A stretch of 64,000 nt of DNA from assembly GCA_028023455.1 (NCBI GenBank), contig JAQFVV010006203.1:13988348-14052347 (forward strand), written 5' to 3'. The stretch comes from Epiperipatus broadwayi (taxonomy: Eukaryota; Onychophora; Udeonychophora; Euonychophora; Peripatidae). Both the position numbers and the translations under genes were made by a program. Below, piece by piece: positions 25,101 through 39,945 of the stretch (position 1 is the first letter of the stretch; each line of letters begins with the position of its first letter). Under the pieces are notes generated by a model. The model had not been told where the DNA came from. It ran no database searches and saw nothing but the letters and a program-made list of their open reading frames with translations.

Positions 25101-25200
25101 GTTAGCCGAGAGGTCAGAGCAACCGCCTTGCAAGCAAGTAGTTGGTTGCAGACTGTTGTGGGTTCGCCTCCTGGCCGATGCTATGACATATAGAAAAAAA
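25101..25200 (+). mobile_element. tRNA-derived SINE, copy 2 (tRNA-Ala-like head)
   Basis: The sequence starts GTTAGCCGAGAGGTCAGAGC (A box), has CCTTGCAAGCAAG where an anticodon region would be, and GGGTTCGCCTC (B box). It ends GCTATGACATATAG and an A9 tail. This is an RNA polymerase III-type SINE head. It is unlikely to be a working tRNA because an extra segment (TAGTTGGTTGCAGACTG) separates the boxes. Confidence 0.8.
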
Positions 25201-25330
25201 AATCATTATAAATTTTGAATGCCATTTTTTATGCGCATAAAAACTAATTTTGACAAATATTGAACACACTTTATATTTCTAATATTAGTTTTCCATTTTA
25301 ATATTTATTATTAATTAATAAATAATTTAT

Positions 25331-25915
25331 CATCATCGTATTCAACCATTCAGTCTACTGCATGATGGTCTCTCCAAGTTTAATCTAGTTTTTCCAATCT
25401 TTAGTCTCTTTTCTATATAAACACCAGTAAACAATCCACCTCACATATGGTCTCTTTCTGGGTCTTTTACAATTTCTTGGGGATCCCGTTTAGGATTTCA
25501 ATTGTCTGTCTATTATCATGTCTTCTATCAATATGTCCAGCCTAGCTCCAATTCAGTTTTCTAATTCTTTCAATGGTGTCAGTAATATGTTTTCGATCCT
25601 TTCTTGTTACTCCTAACATCTTTTCATTCTTCATTAAATGGTCTGAAATCTCTATATTGCTCTTCTGTTAGGGTCTAAGTTCTCTGATGTATAAATAATA
25701 ACTGATAAAACACATTTATTAAAAAACTTTCTTTTCCAACACATAGGCATATTTCCTTTTAATATTATGTTATTTCTATCCAAGTTTAATTCTGTGATTA
25801 ATTTTATCCATTGCTTCTATCTGTATCAATAATTTGACCAACATATTTGTTAATTATTAACTTTTTCTAATTCACTATTATCAATCTTTATTTTGTGAGA
25901 TCCATAAAAACAATT
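25331..25915 (-). mobile_element. RTE-type LINE 3' fragment, minus strand
   Basis: It aligns with 45745-46350, sharing CATATGGTCTCTTTCTGGGT, AATATGTCCAGCC, TAAAACACATTTATTAAAAA and AACACATAGGCATATTTCC. It encodes, on the minus strand, the decayed C-terminus of the reverse transcriptase ORF and the 3' end with a GATGATGATA tail near 25331. More diverged than the 45.7-kb copy. Confidence 0.8.
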
Positions 25916-27149
25916 GTATTAGTTCATTATTCAATATTCTTTCTCCCAACGAACTCATGAAGTGCTCATTCTTAAGTGGTTCTTCAAATTTCTTCTTGTC
26001 TGTGGATTGAGAAATTTTTTAATTCTCATGTATGTATTTTATTTAGTAACCTTTATTGAAGATTTGATAGATTTTGGAATAAGGATATGGCCATTTATTA
26101 CATAACAGCTTAAAAATTGAGTAATTGGGGCTTACTATCGTAATACATATTATTTTATTCATTAAAAATATACTATATGCTAAAATATACTATATCTGAT
26201 TTTTTTAGATTATATTAAATAATAATATAAATAAATAATATATGACCCATAGAAATATTCCCAATTACTTAGATCATAAAATTCAGCATATAAATATAAT
26301 GCATTTATATACCCATTATACTTTATTAGTTTATAACAGTCAACTATTGTGAAATTTTTAAATAATTTTAAATATTTTTTGCCTTAGATTTTTCTTTTTT
26401 TTTACCTCATTATTTTCTATATTATTAATTTTAATTAGTTTGTTTAAGTGTTTAGATTTTTTTTAAATAAATCTTTACTCTATGAATGGATTTTTAATTA
26501 GTTTCATGGATATAATTAGATTTTGCCAGTCTCTTTATTATAATTAAAATGTTATTACTGATAACCGTACATTCTTTCCTATTAAAAAATTAATATAAAT
26601 TAGAAATAAAAACATTTTCACAGATAATGAGTATTAACTTTTTTTTTCCAGGAAAAAAAGTGCAAATATTTAACAAAAAAAAAAAAATCAAAAGTGTTGA
26701 AAGATTTATTACTTTTTTTTTTTTCAAAATTACGTAATTCATTTAATTAAAATAAATAAGGCAAGTAGCTAATCTCAGTTTTAACAATTTACAATTATAT
26801 GTGCTAATAGAGGGCGTGTATTTCAATTTTTAATAATGAGAATGAGACATTCTGTGTTAATCAAAGGACAGATTTTTGGTCAGAACATAGGAATTAGGTA
26901 GGTATGAACTGAATGGCGAATTGTGGATATAAATTGCGGTTGTTAAGAAAAAATGAGTTTGACATTATTTTAAATGAAGGAAATAAATAATTTTAAAATA
27001 TAAGATTATGATTTATGGATTGTAATAAGTAATAATGGTGCTTAATTGGAATGTGTGGTTCAATAAACATGATGAATTGAAAGGGTTTTTTAATATTCAT
27101 TTGTATAAATAATGAAATAACTGTGTTATAATGTATATTTTAGGTGCAT

Positions 27150-27260
27150 AATTATGAGGATTGGAAAATGAAGATAGATATGTTGGGTGGATAAAAGGAA
27201 ATAAAGTTTTAGAAAATGAGTGTTAATAAAACTAAAAGAACTGTTTTAAGTAGAAATAAA
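27150..27260 (+). pseudogene. Possible LINE reverse transcriptase trace
   Basis: Translation of this stretch gives a segment resembling the 'L-vN-NKTK-mv' region found after the catalytic motif of many invertebrate non-LTR reverse transcriptases (here MSVNKTKRTVLSRNKK). The surroundings (26900-27700) are relatively purine-rich on the plus strand, as decayed LINE coding strands often are. No other motif was confirmed. Confidence 0.3.
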
Positions 27261-28265
27261 AAATGTATATTGAAATGTGAAAATAGAGTACATGTGGTAA
27301 AAGTGGTGGGATGCAGTTTATACTATTCAGAGTAAGAGCCAAGCTTTGAATATCAAAGAAATAGGGAAAAACAATAAAAATATAGATTCTAAATGTATAT
27401 GGAAGTGGTAGAAATAACGTGAAACATTTTGTGTATAGAAGAGACTATTGAAAGAGTGAATTGGTTAATAAGTAGAAGGGATATAAAGCTGGAAGAATTT
27501 GAGAAAGAGATTTTTTATTCAGATTTTTTTTAATTATTGTGAAAGAGTATTAGAATAAATGAAACAGCTGTTATTAAATGTTATAGAAGAAAAAGTTATG
27601 ACAGAGTGATTTGGTGGTAGTAGATTAAGTCTATGCATAAATTGATGAAATTACAGTCATTATGAGTGGAATTAAGAAAAATGGGAATTAATAACATGGT
27701 TAAAAGAATTTCGGAGCATTTGAACACATTCTCAGAGAAACTTGTGCTTTTATCCAAAGAAAAGTTGGCCTTTATATAGTGACAACCAATTTGTAGCTTT
27801 AAAAGTGAATTTTTGTAAAAGTAAAGAATATATAATAAGCTGCCCTCATATCTATGATCTATTGTTCTATTTAATCATGGTTTGAAAAAGTTAATAATTC
27901 AAAAATTTTACTTCTTAGATTTTAGATGTTCAATCGCTAATAGGAATTGTTATAAATCATTTTTCAGTCCGCGCAGTTTCTATACGCTATCAATCAGTTA
28001 TGTGATTTTCTTTCTCTCTAAATTACTGCCATAAATATCTTTTATAACTGCATTAATTTATTTTTGTTGATGTTAATTATTTTTATTGATGTCTAAATAT
28101 ATAAATTTAGTAAATGGTATATTATGTATTTGTAGACGTTAAATGTATGATATATAGGGTTTTCAGCTAATTCATGTGAAGGCTTGGACAAAATAGCAAT
28201 GACTATGGAGAGAATTCTATAATTATATTTTTATGTATAAAATATATAAGACATATTGTTATATG

Positions 28266-28923
28266 AACACAGACTTTCATACGACCCACCACTCTCCACT
28301 CTATCTCATAACACTGATACACTTGAACACATATATGTCGAAAAGATAAATAATCACCAATATATGTATTTCATGCTAAACCAGCAATCATGAGTTGGTC
28401 CAGATTATCATCTCTACACATACATGCACTTTGCATAATTTAATGGATGGGCTTCAATCCACTCCAACTCTTCAACCATCCAACCAGTTGAAAATCTAAT
28501 GATGGAATGCTCAAAGGCCACCCTGAGGCAGAGATTTTTGTCACACTCATGCTGACCTATCAATCTGATCCATCTTGTACAGGACATAATCCATTTAATA
28601 TATATACAAGAGATGGGCAGACATCTCTACTATGTAACAGACTTTCACACGACCCACCACTCTCCACTCTATTTCATAACACAGGTACACTTGAACACAT
28701 ATATGTCGAAAAGATAAATAATCACCAATATCCGTATTTCATGCTAAACCAGCAATCACCAGTTGGTCCAGATTATCATCTCTACACATATATGCAACTG
28801 ATGATTGCTGGTTTAGCATGCAGTACGCATATTGGTGATTATTTATCTTTTCGACATATATGTGTTCAAGTGTATCAGTGTTATGAGATAGAGTGGAGAG
28901 TGGTGGGTCATGCGAAAGTCTGT
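28266..28923. repeat. Palindromic repeat cluster (three units)
   Basis: Unit 1 (about 28266-28420) and unit 2 (28637-28765) lie in one orientation, and unit 3 (28795-28923) in the other. Units 2 and 3 form a 129-bp-arm palindrome with a 29-bp loop at 28766-28794. Shared words are GACCCACCACTCTCCACTCT, GAAAAGATAAATAATCACCA and CTAAACCAGCAATCA. Because the palindrome is so clean, the same peptide words (for example HDPPLSTL and EKINNHQY) appear in long ORFs on both strands; none is a gene. The family also occurs at 376-606, 38234-38312, 42205-42505, 57050-57310 and 57500-57740. Confidence 0.8.
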
Positions 28924-29949
28924 GCTCATATACCCTATATATTACATATATTGATATACATATATAATAAGCCTGCATTGTCTGTTAAAACATATTGTGT
29001 AATTAATTATGTAACATTTTACTATAGTATTAGAATATGCTTTTTAAAATTCATGGTAGCGAGATAAATCTGATGTATATATATACTGTATTGTTAAGCT
29101 AACCAAACAAATTGAAATGACTTAATAGTCATTGCTAATAGCTTTTAATCCTGAATATAATTATTCATATTTGTATTTAGTGTTCATATGAATTCTGGGT
29201 TTTCAAATAGGGTTCTCATTATCTATGATTGATATAGAACCTCATTCTAAACTTTAATTAACTTTTTATGTCACTAAGATGATTTAATAAAAATAAAAAT
29301 AATTTTTTATTTCAGGTTTTTTTTCTTTCTTTTTTTAAAAAATATAAGCTTACATTTATTATGCTGAAATATTTTAATGGAGGAGGGGATTTAAAAAATT
29401 GATGATTTTTTTTGTTCACAGAGGCAAAACATTTCAGTTAATTAAGTAAATAAAGCATAAGATAAATAAAAGGATTGGAAAATTTATTCTTGTGTTAAGG
29501 AGAAAATAATAAATTTAAACATTTATCACTATTTTATAATCTATACTTTTAGAAGTTAATCAGTTTTATTATGGTATGTATATATTAAATATTTTTAGTT
29601 GTATATTGATATGTTGGAACTATTTTCTTCACATCCAGTTGAGGTTCTAAATGTTTTATTAAAAAATTAAAACTTAATTTATGTTTTCCCAAATACATTC
29701 AAATGTAACTAATAATTCATAATCTAATATAGAACACAATATTTTGGTTTCTTCTCTCTTCTTTGAATATTTACTGGTCTGTCCATTAATATAAATTAAA
29801 ACAATAAATTTTACATTTATGAATCCTAAATTTATGGTGAGGCTCTCACTAACCCAGGCTATTCTGCCAAAAACAATCGTTAGTAGCAATTACATATACT
29901 TACTTATGAGAGTTCTCTTTAATTTCTGCATTTCTTCTCTTTTGTGGTA

Positions 29950-32000
<2,051 letters not shown>

Positions 32001-35000
32001 TTTTGAAATCTAAAGACTAGCCAAAACTACCGCTGACACATTCAACCAATAAATGACATTCTTAATGACTTGATGTCTTTGTAAAGCCTTTATCAAGATT
32101 ATTATTTAAACTATTCTTTATTATTAATGGAAAGTAAGGCTTGATACTTTAAAAACCTTTGGGTGTTTATTATTTCTTTTAGCAAACCCAGATTTGTTCT
32201 TTGATGATGTTTTCAGCTCTTTGGGAATGAACTGGATATTTTAATTTTAAGTTTCTAGGGATATCAACTAGTGTATTAGGAACAGATACTATTTTTTTTT
32301 TTTATGTTTAAATAATTGACATCTAATTATATGTTTTACATACCCACAGGCATTTATATACTTATGCACACATATCTTCATCATCATCTTTAAAAACACC
32401 CATAAATGAGTATGGATGCTGTATCTCTAGAAGAGAAAAACAAAGATTGGAAGACGAGTTGTTTTCAGAATTGTTATGGGCGTGTATGTATGTGTGTAAT
32501 TAAAGGATGAAATTGTGGTTGTAAATATATATCGTTGTCATAACTATTATTTATAGCATGAGGGGCTAATTTTGATTGAAGAGAGAATGAGGGAAAAAAT
32601 ACTGGTAACTAATTTAATTATAAATTTTAATAATTGTAAGTGATTTATGAAGATATATGTTTTACAATTGCACGTTCAATTATTTATATCCAGTGACTGC
32701 ATTCTATTACATCGCCTAAACTAAGGAATAAATAATATAATGGTGCAACACCCTATCTAGTATATATATGGTACAAGAAAATTTTTTTTGCACAGAACCT
32801 CACTAAATCTAGTTAAACTGTTGAATTTATTTTGCAAAGTAATTTAACATCTCTAAGGCCGAAAACATTAAATTTTGGGCAAAAAATTATTATTCTTTTA
32901 AAATGATGCGCAATATATATATATATTAAATTTTATATTGGACCTTCGATTATTTTTTGTTTATCTCAATTTTGATTTCTAAAAACCAATTGTATAATAT
33001 TGGGGTTGGGAGTAGTTAATTAAAATGAATGGTAAAGTGAATCTATTTATTAAATAAAATCTGTTAAAGTAATTGTCAGTCTGCACAGTGTTGATATTCT
33101 TGTTTTGTGATTTTTTAAGTGGTCTTCTGTCATTTTGCCCGATGATAGAATGACAGTTTCGAGAGAATAAGAGTTTCTAGATCAAACCTTGACTTCTCAC
33201 TTAATACTTGAATATCCTATGACATCTTGAGCAGTTGTCACTCAACTATTTAATATATTTTAATTTTCAATTATATACATACGTAATTAAGCGATACTGA
33301 ATAAAATTAGATAAATATAAAATATCAAATATATTATAAAACAAATATTAAAAGAAGCCCCACTTCCCTCTAGTGACAATTAGATGAATTTAATTTTTTT
33401 CATCGTATTAAGTTATTTTTATAATTATGAAATTCATGCAAGCGTCATTTTAATTAACGGCTTAAGATTGGTGACTGGAAATTAAAAGTATATATATATT
33501 TAAATATTCAAAATATAAAAATATGAATAAAATCAAAATAATAGAAATATAATTGCTAAATGCGAATGTGTAAATATATAATTTTTAATATTAAATATGC
33601 TTTAGGGGGAAAAAAGATGGGAAAGTGTTCGGGCTTTGCAAATTATAAAAACAAAAAAAATTGTCCCGAATCTTACCCTACATATGTACAATGGAAATAT
33701 ATCACTTTATGGATGCCCCCTCCCCCCACTAAGTTAATCTGATTAGCGCAAATTCTCTTAGATTAGTTTGTGTATTAAATGCCTAATTAGTGCTAATAGC
33801 ATTACAAAATCGTCTACGAAATAATATTTTAAATAAATAGAATCCAGTAGTTATTTATAACATCCCACGTACATGCATGTAAATAATATTGATATTCATT
33901 ATCGTAATAAAATATAAATTATGTTCTAGTTGATTTCAAATACATTTTCATTTTATTTATCTTCATTTTTTGTACTTATAAAATAACCTGTTTATATATA
34001 TATTGCACTTGAATATATTGTTGCATTATCCTAATGTTTCATCTCTCCCGGATAATTGTGTTTGCTCTGTTTCCTTCCATTCTTTTCAAAGTTCACCGTT
34101 TGAAGAATTAACACTTCATTTAGGTTTTTGTTAATATTAATTCTATGACTGAAGAAATTTAGGAAAAAGCTTTTTTTTTTTTAAACAAAGAATACCGTTA
34201 GTAAAAAAAAAAAGTATGAAAGAAATAACGATTCTGTATTGTCTGATAAATTACAAAAAAGGTTATTTATTACGTTGAATAGATTATTTACTTCAAAAGT
34301 TTATCATTCATCCCGTGCGCAATACTCAGACGCTGGCCTTCCACATGTTGGTCAATGACTGTAAGCTTTTTATTTTGATGTATTCAATTTTTTTGTATTC
34401 AGTATAAAGTAGAAAATGTAGTATGAATGAAGATGCTGAGGAAACAAGGCTTTTGTGGTCATATCTCCAAAGACTACCACAAAAGGGAGGAAGAAAGGAA
34501 AGATTTTTACAGACTTGCAAAGACAACCACAAAAGGAGGAACAAAAGGATCAGTTTTTATAGAGTTGTTCTCTTATCTGAATACTTATTAGTCATCTCAT
34601 TAAATTCTTTCTTTTTTTTTTAAATTTCCGACTTTCCATGTATATTTCAAACACGCCTAACAGTATACCTCATTTTGTCTGCATGCACTGTAAGTGTATT
34701 GTACAAAAATTAATGAAATTAGGTGCGCCAAGTCAAATTTTATGCCTCCTCGGAAATTAAGTGAAAAATTAGATCTTAATCAAAGCCTTTTATTACTAAT
34801 ACTAGTTGATGTGTGTGTGGCCTGGTCTACACTATTGCATACATATCTATCCTATTTAATGAATATTCTCTCATGATTAATATCGAATATAGGTGGAACT
34901 TTTTATAATTACTATTTGATGCAAGAGGAAGTTTTAGATAAAAAAGGAAAGATGCGAAAGTGGGATAAGCTTATTTGGACTGTAATTAAATTTTTCTGAG

Positions 35001-35214
35001 GAGAATGCAGTATATTGAAAGAAGTTCAGGAAAAATTATATTGAGAATTGGAGAAATATAAAGGGAAAAGAATGAAAGAGATAAAAGATTTTTTAAAATC
35101 TTTATGACAGGAATGAGGGTGGAGATAAGCGTATTGGAAATATTGTGTTTACTGCGTGATTATAATAAACACATACTAGTAGAAATACGATTAATAGCAA
35201 CAAATATAAAATGC

Positions 35215-36125
35215 TTATTTACAATATATATACACTGTTATACCTCCGCCAGCTACTTTTGGAGAGATATAGTTTTTAGTTGCTGAGCAGCTATAGAAAG
35301 AATGGACTTCTAATGTCCTTATAAGTTCACCTATCACTTCCAGATGTTCCGTGATAGCCTGCCTAATGAGTAAGTACAATGACACTTCCAGCTGCACTCT
35401 GACAGCTTGCCTCACGTCTGATTTAGGTTCTAGCAGCCTCCAGCCCTAAACATGGGCTTGCCTCATCAGGTTAACTGTATAGGGAATAACCAGCTTATTG
35501 CAGTTCAACTTTGACAGTTGTTGTCTGCCTTACCTCCAAATGAATTGATTGTTGATGGTCAGATCCCCATTCACGATGAGAGCAATCAAATTCAGTGAGC
35601 ATCATCACCTATTGCCTGTTCTTGTTATTAGATGTTTATCTATTTGTATATCCATTAGTCCATGGCAGTGAATGCTCAGTCCGATCGAGATAAGATAGAA
35701 TCTGGATTAATTCATTATTTGAAAGCGAGTGAGATATAACATTCCTTTTCCCTGACTCTGGAGAATGTTTTCTGGTTTCATCAGGGTCAGTGACTTTATC
35801 AGCAGGTCCTGTATCTTCACTTGTAGATCATGAAACTTAATTTTGTATATTCATTACAGCTGGTTGATGACTTATCACTGATGGATAGTGACTCCTCACT
35901 GATGGTTGGTGATGCATAATTCAACCTTATTTGGTTTCTGTGTCTATGATGTTACTGTCTATCAACTGTTTGAATCATCACTGTTTGTAATCATTTAACT
36001 TTGATCACAACTGATGGAACCCATTTGGTAGTTGCACTATACATGTGACATTGAACTTGGTTGCCTATTTGCACTTTAGTATTGCTACTTTCAATTTTCT
36101 CTTTAGTTGAATTGGGCTGAGTAAT
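35215..36125 (-). mobile_element. Ty3/Gypsy-like LTR retroelement remnant, minus strand
   Basis: Minus-strand translation of about 36085-35935 gives a segment with NQVQCHMYS, TKWVPSVVIKV and later RHRNQIRL. This matches the layout of the C-terminal tail of Gypsy-type integrases (a 'GD-V-vR-y...kWvpG-v' block followed by a 'W-RH-dQLR' block), with two stops. The rest down to 35215 is richer in G+C than its surroundings and may be the 3' part and LTR: read on the minus strand it ends AGGTATAACA. LTR boundaries are not resolved. Confidence 0.45.
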
Positions 36126-38233
36126 GAAACAGCTTTTATTAAAATAAAATGAGAGGATAAAAACGAAATGTCTCAGTTATAATAGAATGATTTGATGTTA
36201 ATTAGAAAGAACTAATAATAATCTATAAGTAGATGGGTTTTCTGTCTCAAGGCATATGCCCTATGCATTGAGTCTTCTTTCTTCGTATAGAGAGAAGCCA
36301 TTTTGCAGCACCAAAATATTTTCACGAAATAGTATTGAAAAATTATTTATGTAATTGGGATGTTGTAAATCTTTTAGTACATGAATATTTTTTGAAAATG
36401 TTTGTGTGAAATACTTAATATATAATTCGCAGTTTTAATATTTAAATTTTTTTTCTAAGTTAACACATCAGTTGTTTATGAATTATTATTTTTTCTTGTA
36501 TTAAAAATAATTATATAGAGATTTTTAGTTTGGTATATTTAATACCCCCCCCCCCGTTAATCATTAATAAAATAAAGATTGATTGCTTATTCCTATATTC
36601 ACCATCTACTGCAGCTTAATTATTTTAATTATCTTCATTTCTTTCTTTTTTCTGTTGAAAAGTAGCTTATTATTTTCATTTTAAATAAAAATAGGAAAAA
36701 TATTGCGAATTTTATTATTAGCATTCATGCATGTGAAATTGTTTTTTTTCCAAGTTCTTTCCATTCTCGTTAACCTTACGAAGATCATGTGGAAACAAAA
36801 GATATTTTCATTGAAGCTACTGACTTGTGGAGGAAGGGGGGGGGGATAGCATCAAATAGCGGAATCTTATTTAATTAATAAAGTGATTTTATTTGTAGTA
36901 AATTAATCAAAAACTTTGGGGACTGATATTTATTTATTTTAGTTCATGGTCTGTAACTTGAAAAATTTAACTAGCCGCATGCAACATTTTTTTGGAATCT
37001 CCTCTCTTTTTTTTAAATTTCCTCCTTATCTCAATCTTGCCATTGTCATTGTGCTAAACTGTTTGTCAAATTCTCTGCTCTCATGGTGAATAATTAGGTA
37101 ATTGACTACTTATGTTTGTCACCCACTCTATTAACTAATATTTATTGTAGCATCTCAGTACTAGAGCTTATATAATTTGCTGCAATGATAGAGGGGCGGG
37201 CTCTGCTACTTAAAGATTTACTGATCGTGCCTAGCTTTGTTACTTCCGCGTTTCCTTTTTATCCGATTATTTTTGCCCTGTGTAAGTTAGGTGCAGTGGT
37301 CAAGTGTCACATTATGGAGTGTAAGATTCTTGGATTAAAATCTGTATAGGTCATTTACTATTTTACCTCTGTTTTGTTACCTCTTGGATCGTATATATAT
37401 ATGGGCAATCAATTGGCGGTGGTTTGGGATATATCACGTGAACAGATTGTGGAATAAATATTCCGAAGCAGGCTGTTACTATTTATTAGGGGGGGTTTAA
37501 GTGCTAACAATCTTTTCATTCATTGTTAGTTGAACTTGTAGAAGGGTTGACCTAATTTAAAATAGTATGTAAAACAGTAAATTAATCCCATGAATGGAAT
37601 ACAGTTGAGTTTGTCCGTCTTTTCAAATACCCTTTAATTGTAATTTTATTTTCTTCTTATGTTATGAGAGAACCAATAAGTTGGAGTTATTTTCATCTGT
37701 TACAAATTAATAGAATGATATGAAATGATGTTTGGTTTTGGTATTACATCATCTTTACCAAAATATTACTAAGATATGCAATTACTAAACTAGCTTAGAC
37801 TTTAATAGCTAATAAAGAAGTTGTGGTGCTAATTTTATCCTATATGATTTATAACAGATGTTCGTGATACTATCAATAGCATATATATAAAGGTGCATAG
37901 CTGATTGGTGATCATATGTAAATCACATCATCAAAGCCAGTGCATCAACTATGGCCATGTGATTTATATATATATTTCCAAAATTCCTTCTCTATATTCT
38001 ATTTTCTATTTTTCAAAAAAAAAAAAATCTCTTTGTTTTCATTTTATTTATTTATTTATTTTTAAATTCTAAAAATCACTCTATTAATCTTTTTTATCTA
38101 TATTTTTTCTTTCATTATAATCTAAACAAATATGCAGTATTTATTTTATTTTATATTAGACCACAATTAACAATATGGAGGTTTAAATCTATATCAGAGA
38201 ATATTAAAATTTGCTCCTTATTTATTGTAAGTA

Positions 38234-38312
38234 TAGAGGATTTGAACTCAGATTTTCAAGCACCCTTCAACTATCCACACTATCTCATACAACTGATACA
38301 AGTTTAGAATTT
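38234..38312 (-). repeat. Partial copy of the palindromic-cluster repeat family
   Basis: The plus strand reads GGATTTGAACTCAGATTTTC, then CACTATCTCATACAACTGAT. This is the complement of the end of the units at 42420-42500 and 57690-57740. Confidence 0.6.
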
Positions 38313-39150
38313 ATAGCAATCATCACTTCATTAAAGATTTAAAATGAGACTTAGTACCTCTGCCTTGCATGATGGCAATTTGATATGTATGTTGTTTGAA
38401 CACACTTGAAGGAATATGATTTGCATGATAGTATATTAATATTTTAAAAAATATATCTCATAAATCTTTATCAGATTTAGCTACTACAATGACATGATTC
38501 ATAAGTGTTAGATTTTTAAGTACCAACAGAGAGGCTATGTTATAACAAGCATATGTTAAATAAAGATTAGTGATAGCAAGGTGTCAGTCTGTACTAGAAA
38601 ACATTAAAATTCATCCTTCCTTTGCTACAAAGATTTTCAATGCAGCTATTAATATTATATATATTATTATTTCCATCATTTGCACTCTTCTAAATGCTTA
38701 ACATTTTTTAATATACAGCCAGATCAATAGACTTACATATGGTCATTTTCATTTTGGATCTTGATATTATATGAATGTTTTTATTAAATACTTTTAAATG
38801 CTTCTCTTCCTCCTTATTTACTAAATTTTCTACCCCATTCCTAATGCATTTTTATAATATTAACATATTGGTTTTCGTATACATATTCACTTAGTTTTTT
38901 CTTTCAAATTTTAATATCTGAATTAACCAAACCATCCATCTAGAAGTCCCTTTGTGCTACCATTTAATGACCATTGATTTACTCAGAGTTCATGTGTATT
39001 GGCTAGGGTGAAGGTGCTCGTTTTTCTAATTAATGCTGTTTGAAATAATCTAGGTCCTATGTAATGCTTATTTTTCATGTTAGAGGCATAGGGTAATTTT
39101 GCTGACTATTAACATTTTTTTACTCCTACCTACCTTTATATATATATTAA

Positions 39151-39255
39151 TGAAATCAAGTCATACATCACATGACTTATTTAATCTGTATTTACAATTG
39201 TAATATAAAGAGTGTGCTAATAGCTCTAAACAAGCTCTCTTTTTTTACCGATAAA
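39151..39255 (-). repeat. Old minus-strand copy of the 23602/23999 repeat
   Basis: GAAATCAAGTCATACATCAC, TAATAGCTCTAAACAAGCTC and surrounding bases are the diverged complement of the 23602-23785 unit. It ends only about 115 bp before the exon at 39371. Confidence 0.5.
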
Positions 39256-39370
39256 TGCACAAACATATAAAAACATAATAATATTTATTTTTAATTATAA
39301 GGATAATAAAATTCAATTTGTGTAAAAAAATGAGGAAATATTTTGATATATTTATATTGTTTATTTTCAG

Positions 39371-39493
39371 TTGGATAAAGACAGGTCACTAAACAAATCT
39401 GAGTCAGAACGGATGAATATGTATAAGTGCATCATCCAGAGCATTATCGATAGTGAGAATAACTACGTGGAATGCCTCGAGGTGCTGCTCAAT
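39371..39493 (+). CDS. RhoGEF exon: start of the DH domain (conserved region 1)
   Basis: Acceptor TTTATTTTCAG ends at 39370 and donor GTAAGT starts at 39494. The 41 codons are in phase 0 at both ends: LDKDRSLNKSESERMNMY followed by KCIIQSIIDSENNYVECLEV and LLN. The 'I--Si--SE--YVe-L--L' pattern is the first conserved helix of Dbl-homology domains, which contacts Rho-family GTPases and is part of the exchange surface. The ATG-like start of the 67-codon ORF here is just the acceptor junction (TTG), not a start codon. Upstream exons must supply the N-terminus. The codon mix is clearly GC-richer than the intron around it. Confidence 0.88.
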
Positions 39494-39604
39494 GTAAGTT
39501 CCTTCCATTTTTTCTTTTACATTTCACATAAAATAACCTTGATTTATAAACAATTTGCAGTTTTTAGGAACTAGTATATATTGTACATAATTTTCATTTT
39601 ATAG

Positions 39605-39790
39605 CATATGAAGCTTCTGGTAGCTCGGATTTCCACTTCCGTTCCTATACTTTGTCAAGAAGATATCAACAATATCTTCTATAAAATCCCAGAACTCCAT
39701 GAACTTCATTTAAATTTTTTAGAAGGCTTACGAAATCGTGTAGGTTCTTGGGATGGTAAAAAAACAATTGGGGACCATTTTAAAATATTG
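39605..39790 (+). CDS. RhoGEF exon: middle of the DH domain (conserved region 2)
   Basis: A 111-bp intron separates it from the previous exon (acceptor CATTTTATAG, donor GTAAGA). The 62 codons are in phase 0 at both ends, beginning HMKLLVARISTSVPIL. They include IFYKIPELHELHLNFLEGL and RNRVGSWDGKKTIGDHFKIL. The 'iF--ipel--lH--fl--L--r---W-----iGd-f' layout is standard for DH helices 2-5. The R-V-x-x-W-D...I-G-D word reminds me of the ARHGEF10 group, but that is recall and not an alignment. This is the second best-supported piece of the gene. Confidence 0.88.
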
Positions 39791-39887
39791 GTAAGAATTT
39801 TCTCTATATTTATGTCTAAATTTTTTTTTTAAATAATTATTTTTATAAAAAATTATCATTACACATTAAAATAAATAAACTATGCTA

Positions 39888-39945
39888 ACTCCAGTATCAT
39901 TTATTGTAAGTTTGAGCAATCAGTGGGCATTAGATGGCAAGTCAA
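39888..39945 (+). repeat. Dispersed repeat copy (CCATCT...AGATGGC family)
   Basis: CTCCAGTATCATTTATTGTA, then AGTTTGAGCAATCAGTGGGC and ATTAGATGGCAAGTC. It matches the 10111 and 59274 copies. Confidence 0.45.

Noticed and set aside
28507-29067. 186-codon ORF on the plus strand
   Set aside because: It lies across the palindromic repeat units, and the same peptide words arise on the opposite strand; composition is not protein-like beyond the repeat.
34326-34623. Overlapping ORFs with words such as LLWSYLQRLPQKGGRKERF
   Set aside because: Faint resemblance to the C-terminal tail of some LINE ORFs, but too short and unsupported to annotate.
37270-37350. tRNA-like stretch (GGTGCAGTGGTCAAGTGTCA ... 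GGATTAAAATC)
   Set aside because: The A-box resemblance is fair but the B box is poor and no second copy was found; not enough to call.
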